19,364 nt of DNA from assembly GCA_902464175.1 (NCBI GenBank), contig CABQHZ010000029.1, positions 1 through 19,364 of the forward strand, read 5' to 3'. Origin of the DNA: an uncultured Collinsella sp. GTDB lineage: Bacteria > Actinomycetota > Coriobacteriia > Coriobacteriales > Coriobacteriaceae. The position numbers and the translations under genes are program-made. The stretch's first letter is position 1, and each line of letters opens with the position of its first letter. The notes below the pieces were generated by a model that searched no databases, was not told the origin of the DNA, and was given only the letters and a program-made list of their open reading frames with translations. Of the stretch, positions 13,940-19,364 are shown piece by piece.

Positions 13940-16408
13940 ATGCGACATGTGCATATTCATGTGACGGGCATTGTACAGGGCGTTGGCATGCGGCCGTTTG
14001 TGTATCGCGAGGCCATGGCGCATGGCATCTGCGGCTGGGTGCTCAACGCGGGCGACGGCGTGCATGTCGAGGCGCACGCTTGCGCCGAGGCGCTCGACGG
14101 CTTTGTCGCCGCGCTGTCGGACCACGCGCCTGCGGCAGCCCGCGTGGAGCGTATTGACGTTGCGGATTTGGAACCCGGCACTTGGGATGCCGCCGACGAG
14201 CAGGGCTTTCGCATCGTGGCGTCACAGGATCAGACTGCGCATACGACGCTCATCTCGCCCGATATCGCTACCTGCGACGACTGCCTACGCGAGCTGTTCG
14301 ACCCCGCCGACCGACGCTATCACTACCCCTTTATCAACTGCACCAACTGTGGGCCGCGCTTTACCATCATCCGGTCGCTGCCCTATGACCGAGCGGCCAC
14401 GTCCATGGACTGCTTTCCCATGTGTCCCGAGTGCGCCACGGAGTATACCAACCCACTTGACCGGCGCTTTCATGCGCAGCCCGATGCCTGTTTTGATTGT
14501 GGGCCGCATATTACCTGGCGTGAGGCGGCGCGCGGCATGGAGCTCGGAAACTCGGGGGCGACGCCGGCTGTCGGCGACACGCGCGAGGCCAGCGACGCCA
14601 TTATCGAGCGCTGTGTTGAATTACTTGCGGCCGGTGGCATTGTTGCCATCAAGGGCCTGGGCGGATTCCATCTGGCTTGCGACGCCGCCAACGAACAGGC
14701 GGTGACCGAGCTGCGCCGTCGCAAGCGCCGCAGCAACAAACCGCTTGCTGTTATGGTGCGCGACCTTGGCGGCGTCGAGCGCCTGTGCCATGTCGATGAT
14801 GCCGAGCGCGACTTGCTGGCCGGCAGTATCCGCCCCATTGTGCTGCTGCGCCGACTTGCTGTTTGCGAGAGCGGCGATTCCCCCGACGCCCTCGCGCTCG
14901 CGCCGTCCGTCGCGCACGACCTTCCCGAGCTCGGTGTTATGCTCCCCTACACCCCGCTTCAGCATCTGTTGCTTGCCGCGGCAGAAGCCTGCGGTATGCA
15001 CGCGCTCGTCATGACCAGCGGAAACCTGAGCGAAGAACCCATCGAGACCGACGACGACCTTGCCTGGGAACACCTCGTTGCCGCCGGTATCGCCGACTCG
15101 TTGCTCGGTAACGACCGCGCGATCCTCTCGCGCTACGACGACTCTGTAGTGCGCGTGGTCGACGGCGCCGTTATGCCCGTGCGCCGCGCCCGCGGATACG
15201 CTCCGCAGCCGTTACCGCTGCCGGCATGCGACGGCACTGTACCCTGCATCCTCGCCTGCGGCCCGCAGCAAAAGGCGACGATTGCGCTCACTCGTGAAGG
15301 GGCGAACGGCGAGGCAACCTGTTTTGTGTCGCAGCATATCGGCGATGTTGAAAACGGCGGGACCTTCGATGCCTGGAACGCCGCGCGCACGCGCTTGGAA
15401 GATCTCTTTGACTTGGCGCCCGCCGCCTTGGCCTGCGATTTACACCCCAGCTATCTATCGGGCCAGTGGGCGCGCGAGCAGGCACGGGAGCACAATCTGC
15501 CGCTCGTCGAGGTGCAGCACCATCATGCACATATCGCGAGCGTAATGGCCGAGGCCATCGCCGCGGGCCAGCTTACAACCGACACGCGTGTCCTTGGCAT
15601 CGCCTTTGACGGCACCGGCGCCGGCACCGATGGAACCATTTGGGGCGGCGAGTTTCTTGTTGCCAGCCTTGGCGGCTTTGAGCGCGCCGCGCATTTGCTC
15701 ACCTGGGCGCTCCCCGGCGGGGCGGCCTCCGTACGCGACGCTCGACGCAACGCCTTTGCCCTGCTCAGTGAGCTCGGCCTGCTCGAGCACCCAGGTGCCG
15801 CTCGGCTTTTGGACAGTCTCGACGAGCAAACGCGCAGCGTGACAGCCACCATGATCGAGCGCGGCATCAACAGCCCGCGTACCAGCAGCATGGGGCGCCT
15901 CTTTGATGCCGCGGCAGCAATTCTGGGCATCTGCGACAAGGCAACCTACGAGGGCGAACCCGCCATAGAACTCGAAGCCGCCGCCTGGCGCGCGTTCAGC
16001 AGTGAAAGTGCCTGCCCCACCGGCAATATGGTCAGCTTTTCCGTAACCGAATCATCCCGTCCGGACGACTGCCATGTTCTGAACTCCAGACCGCTTTTTG
16101 AGGCGCTTTTGGAGGGAATCAGGACCGGCGTGCCCGCCGGCAAGCTCGCGCTCGACTTCCACGTCACCATCGCGCGCTCCTCGGCCCGCATCGCAAGCGA
16201 AATCTGCGCCCGCGAAGGCATCGACACCGTCGCGCTCTCGGGCGGCGTGTTCATGAACCGACTTTTGCTTCAGCTTCTCACGCGCGAGCTCAAAGACGCC
16301 GGTCTTGCCGTCTTGGTTCCCCACACCGTGCCCGTCAACGATGGCTGCATCGCCTACGGCCAGGCGGCGGTCGCCCGCGCTCGGCTCGCGCAGGTCATAC
16401 CGCAGTAG
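13940..16408 (+). CDS. hypF: HypF, carbamoyltransferase for hydrogenase maturation
   Basis: HypF uses carbamoyl phosphate and ATP to carbamoylate the terminal Cys of HypE, the source of the cyanide ligands of [NiFe]-hydrogenase. The 822-residue protein has every domain: acylphosphatase (about 1-95, VQGVGMRPF), two zinc fingers (C112, C115, C134, C137 and C162, C165, C184, C187), a YrdC-like domain (about 220-420, KGLGGFHLACDA, SNKPLAVM) and a Kae1-like carbamoyltransferase domain (about 430-822). The last holds HHHAH at 527-531, AFDGTGAGTDG at 555-565 and LSGGVFMN near the C-terminus. The ATG at 13940 has AGGGGGAG 4 bases upstream and is preferred to the ATG at 13925. It begins 20 bp after the long inverted repeat, leaving little room for its own promoter. 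Confidence 0.97.
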   Translation: MRHVHIHVTGIVQGVGMRPFVYREAMAHGICGWVLNAGDGVHVEAHACAEALDGFVAALSDHAPAAARVERIDVADLEPGTWDAADEQGFRIVASQDQTAHTTLISPDIATCDDCLRELFDPADRRYHYPFINCTNCGPRFTIIRSLPYDRAATSMDCFPMCPECATEYTNPLDRRFHAQPDACFDCGPHITWREAARGMELGNSGATPAVGDTREASDAIIERCVELLAAGGIVAIKGLGGFHLACDAANEQAVTELRRRKRRSNKPLAVMVRDLGGVERLCHVDDAERDLLAGSIRPIVLLRRLAVCESGDSPDALALAPSVAHDLPELGVMLPYTPLQHLLLAAAEACGMHALVMTSGNLSEEPIETDDDLAWEHLVAAGIADSLLGNDRAILSRYDDSVVRVVDGAVMPVRRARGYAPQPLPLPACDGTVPCILACGPQQKATIALTREGANGEATCFVSQHIGDVENGGTFDAWNAARTRLEDLFDLAPAALACDLHPSYLSGQWAREQAREHNLPLVEVQHHHAHIASVMAEAIAAGQLTTDTRVLGIAFDGTGAGTDGTIWGGEFLVASLGGFERAAHLLTWALPGGAASVRDARRNAFALLSELGLLEHPGAARLLDSLDEQTRSVTATMIERGINSPRTSSMGRLFDAAAAILGICDKATYEGEPAIELEAAAWRAFSSESACPTGNMVSFSVTESSRPDDCHVLNSRPLFEALLEGIRTGVPAGKLALDFHVTIARSSARIASEICAREGIDTVALSGGVFMNRLLLQLLTRELKDAGLAVLVPHTVPVNDGCIAYGQAAVARARLAQVIPQ

Positions 16409-16479
16409 GCTGTTTGGCTAGCCCATGCGCCGCCGTCTCACAGGTGTAACGCGTTTGCCCGCAACCCCCGCGAGCGCTA

Positions 16480-16493
16480 CCATCAACTGATGG
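16480..16493. repeat. Small hairpin between hypF and hypC
   Basis: CCATCA-AC-TGATGG forms a 6-bp stem in the 131-bp gap, followed by GATAATTAA. There is no T run, so it is not a clear terminator. The AT-rich stretch after it (TATAAAAGG at 16520-16528) holds the hypC ribosome site and might overlap a promoter. Confidence 0.35.
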
Positions 16494-16539
16494 ATAATTA
16501 AGCGCCTATCCAGCGCAAAGCGTATAAAAGGGGAACATT

Positions 16540-16800
16540 ATGTGCCTTGCCGTTCCCGGTAAAGTGGTCAAACGCGACGACGACCTTAAGGCGACCGTCG
16601 ACATGATGGGCATCGAGCGCCCGGTTTCGTTGCGCCTCGTGCCGACGGCGCAGGTAGGCGACTATGTTCTCGTACATGCCGGCTTTGGTATCCAGATTGT
16701 CGACGAGCAGGAAGCTCAAGAGACGCTCGATCTCGTCAACACCATGACCGAGCTGGTCGAAGAGGATCAACTCGCCACCAACCCGGCCGAGGCATACTAG
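16540..16800 (+). CDS. hypC: HypC, hydrogenase maturation chaperone
   Basis: HypC forms the HypC-HypD complex on which Fe(CN)2CO is assembled and then carries it to the hydrogenase large subunit. The 86-residue protein has the invariant start MCLAVPGKV, with C2 essential after Met removal, then a small beta-barrel (about 1-60) and a C-terminal helix. The ending QEAQETLDLVNTMTEL is usual for the family. AAAGGGG precedes the ATG. Its TAG overlaps the GTG of hypD by one base (TAGTG), so the two are translated together. Confidence 0.96.
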   Translation: MCLAVPGKVVKRDDDLKATVDMMGIERPVSLRLVPTAQVGDYVLVHAGFGIQIVDEQEAQETLDLVNTMTELVEEDQLATNPAEAY

Positions 16801-17912
16801 TGACGGCGGCGCAGCCGGCTCGCCCCGGTATCGATTTTTCGGCATTCCGCGATCCCAAGCTCGCTCGCGAACTCATCGACCGCATTCATGAGCTTGTCGG
16901 CGACCGCACCATCAACCTGATGGAGGTCTGCGGCACACACACGGTGAGCATTGGTCGCTATGGCTTTCGCTCCATTATGCCGACGGAACTCAAGCTGCTG
17001 AGCGGTCCGGGCTGCCCCGTCTGCGTCACCGCCAACCGTAACATCGACCACGCAATCGCACTCGCCAAGATGGACGGCGCCATCATCACCACCTTTGGCG
17101 ACATGATGCGCGTGCCCGGATCGTCCACCTCGCTCGCCGCGCAAAAGGCGGCGGGGCGTGACATCCGCATCGTCTACTCCCCGCTCGACGCGCTCGACAT
17201 TGCCGAGCAAAACCCCGACCGCCCGGTCATCTTTATGGGTGTGGGCTTTGAGACCACGACGCCCACCATCGCCGCCGCCATTTTGGAGGCAGATGTGCGC
17301 GGGCTCCAGAACTTCTCGGTCTATTGCTCCCACAAGACCACGCCGCCGGCGCTGCGCGCGATTGCCAACGACCCCGAGACGACCATCGACGGCTTTATCC
17401 TGCCGGGCCATGTCGCCACCATCACAGGCCTGGCGCCCTTTGGCTTTTTGGTCGACGAGTTTAAGACCCCGGGCGTGGTTACCGGATTTGAGCCGGTCGA
17501 TATTCTGCAGGGCATCTGCATGCTGGTTCAGATGGTTGTTGAGGGACGGCCCGCAATCGACAACGCGTACCGCCGCGGCGTCAATGCGGACGGCAATCCC
17601 GTGGCGCGCCAGCTGGTCGAGCAGGTATTTGAGCCGTGCGATACCACGTGGCGCGGGCTGGGACCGATTGCCGCCTCGGGCCTTTCCATCCGACCCGAGT
17701 TCTCGCGCTTTGACGCCGGCGCCCGCTATGACGTGCCGATCGAACCGACGGTCGAGCCGCGCGGATGCCGTTGCGGCGACGTGCTGCGCGGGGCCATTGC
17801 ACCGAGCGACTGCCCGTTGTTCGGCCACGCCTGCACGCCCGAGCATCCTGTTGGCCCGTGCATGGTGAGCTCGGAAGGCAGCTGTGCGGCGTACTACCGT
17901 TACCAAGGCTAG
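16800..17912 (+). CDS. hypD: HypD, Fe-S scaffold for Fe(CN)2CO assembly
   Basis: HypD supplies the [4Fe-4S] cluster and thiol pair for assembling the Fe(CN)2CO unit with HypC and HypE. The 370-residue length is normal. Conserved blocks are MEVCGTHT (C44), GPGCPVC (C72 and C75), TFGDMMRVPGS, GFETTTPT and the C-terminal cysteine cluster beginning CRCGDVLRG and running to CAAYYRYQG. These cysteines hold the cluster and the redox-active disulfide. The start is GTG, overlapping the hypC stop; GAGG lies about 7 bases upstream. hypE follows after 29 bp. Confidence 0.97.
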   Translation: MTAAQPARPGIDFSAFRDPKLARELIDRIHELVGDRTINLMEVCGTHTVSIGRYGFRSIMPTELKLLSGPGCPVCVTANRNIDHAIALAKMDGAIITTFGDMMRVPGSSTSLAAQKAAGRDIRIVYSPLDALDIAEQNPDRPVIFMGVGFETTTPTIAAAILEADVRGLQNFSVYCSHKTTPPALRAIANDPETTIDGFILPGHVATITGLAPFGFLVDEFKTPGVVTGFEPVDILQGICMLVQMVVEGRPAIDNAYRRGVNADGNPVARQLVEQVFEPCDTTWRGLGPIAASGLSIRPEFSRFDAGARYDVPIEPTVEPRGCRCGDVLRGAIAPSDCPLFGHACTPEHPVGPCMVSSEGSCAAYYRYQG

Positions 17913-17941
17913 CCCGAACATCCCCGATTGGAGTTTTCGAT

Positions 17942-18976
17942 ATGTCCCATACTGCCACCGATAGCACTGTCCTGCTGGGCCATGGCTCCGGCGGGCAGAT
18001 GATGAAACGCATCATCGACGAGGTCTTTCTGGATGCCTTTGGGTCGCCCGAGCTGCTCGAAGGCAACGACGCCGGCGTCGCCGCGCTGCCCGCGAGCGGG
18101 CGCATCGCCATGTCGACCGACAGTTTTGTAGTCTCGCCGCAGTTTTTCCCCGGCGGCAACATCGGCCGCCTCGCCGTGTGCGGAACCGTCAACGACGTCG
18201 CGACCTCGGGCGCCAACGTGCGCTATCTTTCGTGCGGTTTTATCCTCGAAGAGGGCTATCCCATGGATAAGCTACGCCAGATTGTGCAGACCATGGCCGA
18301 GACGGCGCGCGAGGCGGGCGTCAAAATCATCACCGGCGACACCAAAGTGGTCGAGCGCGGCGGGGCCGACGGCGTCTACATCAACACCGCCGGTGTGGGC
18401 GAGGTTCCCGCGGGTGTGACGCTCAGCGGCGCCAACTGCCAGCCCGGCGATGTCATTCTGGTCTCGGGCACGCTGGGCGACCACGGCATCGCCATCATGA
18501 GCCAGCGCGAGGGCCTGGCGTTCTCGAGCAACATCGAGAGCGACGCCGCGCCCCTCAACCACCTGATTGCCGACGTGCTGGCCGCCGCCCCCGACACACG
18601 CTGCTTCCGCGACCCCACGCGCGGCGGCCTGGCGTCCACGCTCAACGAGTTTGCGCAGGCCAGCGACGTTGCCATGGAAATCGATGAGGATGCCGTGCCC
18701 GTGCGCCCCGATGTGCAGGCCGCCTGCGAGATGCTCGGCTACGACGTGCTGCAGGTGGCAAACGAGGGCAAGATGGTTGCCGTGGTACCAGCCGAACAGG
18801 CCGACGCGGCGCTAGCAGCCATGCGCGCCGCCCGCTACGGCGAGAACGCCGCCATCATCGGTCGCGTGCTGCCGGTCGCCGAAGGCGCTCGACCCGCCGT
18901 TCGCGTGCGCACCGGCTGGGGCTCCACCCGCATCCTCGATATGCTCGTGGGAGAGCAGCTGCCCAGGATCTGCTAG
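17942..18976 (+). CDS. hypE: HypE, thiocyanate-forming maturation factor
   Basis: HypE dehydrates its carbamoylated C-terminal Cys to a thiocyanate with ATP and donates cyanide to the iron held by HypC-HypD. The 344-residue protein belongs to the PurM/SelD fold: LLGHGSGGQMM and NDAGVAALP near the N-terminus, FFPGGNIGRLAVCGTVND, ITGDTKVVERG and FRDPTRGGLASTLNE. It ends in the required PRIC, with C344 as the last residue. GGAG lies 9 bases before the ATG. Longer in-frame starts lie inside hypD and are rejected. It closes the hypC-hypD-hypE cluster. Confidence 0.97.
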   Translation: MSHTATDSTVLLGHGSGGQMMKRIIDEVFLDAFGSPELLEGNDAGVAALPASGRIAMSTDSFVVSPQFFPGGNIGRLAVCGTVNDVATSGANVRYLSCGFILEEGYPMDKLRQIVQTMAETAREAGVKIITGDTKVVERGGADGVYINTAGVGEVPAGVTLSGANCQPGDVILVSGTLGDHGIAIMSQREGLAFSSNIESDAAPLNHLIADVLAAAPDTRCFRDPTRGGLASTLNEFAQASDVAMEIDEDAVPVRPDVQAACEMLGYDVLQVANEGKMVAVVPAEQADAALAAMRAARYGENAAIIGRVLPVAEGARPAVRVRTGWGSTRILDMLVGEQLPRIC

Positions 18977-19102
18977 CGGCAAAGACTTGCGGCTGGCGCA
19001 GCGCAGCTCGAGGCTGCTACAGATATTCAGATTCCAGGCACGCCCGACACGCAAGCCCAGTATCATGGGGTGCGCTTTACAACTCAAACGGCAGGAGCAC
19101 CC

Positions 19103-19364
19103 ATGGCAGCAGCCTTTTCCCATGTGATCTTTGATCTGGACGGTACCATCCTCAATACGCTCGAGGACCTGGCGGCCGCCGGCAACCATACCTGCGAGAT
19201 GCACGGCTGGCCCACATTTGCCGTGGAAGAATACCGCTACAAGGTGGGAAACGGCATGCTTAAGCTGGTCGAGCGCTTTATGCCCGCCGAGTACGCGGGC
19301 GACGGCCGCATGTTTGAGCAGACGCTTGCCGAGTTTAGGGCCTATTACGGCGAGCACAAGGAAG
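19103..19364 (+). CDS. HAD-family phosphatase, phosphoglycolate phosphatase-like (5' part only)
   Basis: The first 87 codons of a haloacid dehalogenase superfamily hydrolase are present; the rest lies beyond the window. Motif I, DLDGT, has nucleophile D11 and acid D13, followed by ILNTLEDLAAAGN, typical of the Gph/PGP branch with a helical cap starting here. AGGAG lies 5 bases before the ATG. TATCAT at 19061-19066 may be the -10 box. The 126-bp gap after hypE holds no clear terminator. Substrate cannot be told from the fragment; phosphoglycolate is the family default only. Confidence 0.9.
   Translation, partial: MAAAFSHVIFDLDGTILNTLEDLAAAGNHTCEMHGWPTFAVEEYRYKVGNGMLKLVERFMPAEYAGDGRMFEQTLAEFRAYYGEHKE

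Overview
The window reads as a chromosomal segment of a high-GC actinobacterium of the Coriobacteriia, most like a gut Collinsella. The grounds are the GC-rich codon use, a dnaK-grpE-dnaJ-hspR heat-shock operon of actinobacterial order, a NiaR-controlled de novo NAD operon, hydrogenase maturation genes, and intergenic palindromes built on GGGAC/GTCCC. The genus is inferred from recognition; no search was run. No rRNA, tRNA, transposase, phage gene or CRISPR array was seen.

Layout. (1) 1-357 has no convincing gene, only the possible tail of an ORF entering from the left and two hairpins that close the heat-shock operon. (2) 358-4659, minus strand: dnaK, grpE, a zinc-finger-less dnaJ and hspR. 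DnaK/GrpE/DnaJ form the Hsp70 machine and HspR is the expected repressor. (3) 4660-5325 is a 666-bp gap with the dnaK control region and a three-copy tandem array of ~46-bp palindromes. (4) 5326-5511, plus: a 2[4Fe-4S] ferredoxin, sharing a bidirectional terminator with the next operon. (5) 5601-9467, minus: nadA, nadB, nadC and niaR, which take aspartate to nicotinate mononucleotide and regulate that route. A 44-bp palindrome sits on the nadA promoter. (6) 9758-11757, plus: a LytTR response regulator and an AgrC/ComD-like histidine kinase whose ends overlap by one base, with no recognisable peptide gene. (7) 11821-12396, minus: an orphan protein that looks like a degenerate family-4 uracil-DNA glycosylase. 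(8) 12533-12853, plus: thioredoxin. (9) 13075-13837, plus: a small histidine-rich protein and NikR, one base apart. (10) 13940-18976, plus: hypF, then hypC-hypD-hypE, which build and insert the Fe(CN)2CO part of [NiFe]-hydrogenase. (11) 19103 to the window end: the start of a HAD phosphatase.

How the parts fit. Nickel sensing (NikR) stands directly upstream of hydrogenase maturation. hypA, hypB and the hydrogenase structural genes are not here and must lie elsewhere if the pathway works. The NAD operon appears self-regulated through its last gene. Most of the window is ordinary core metabolism. The less ordinary items are the palindrome array upstream of dnaK, the His/Cys-rich head of NikR with its small partner, the long inverted repeat just before hypF, and the glycosylase-like orphan.
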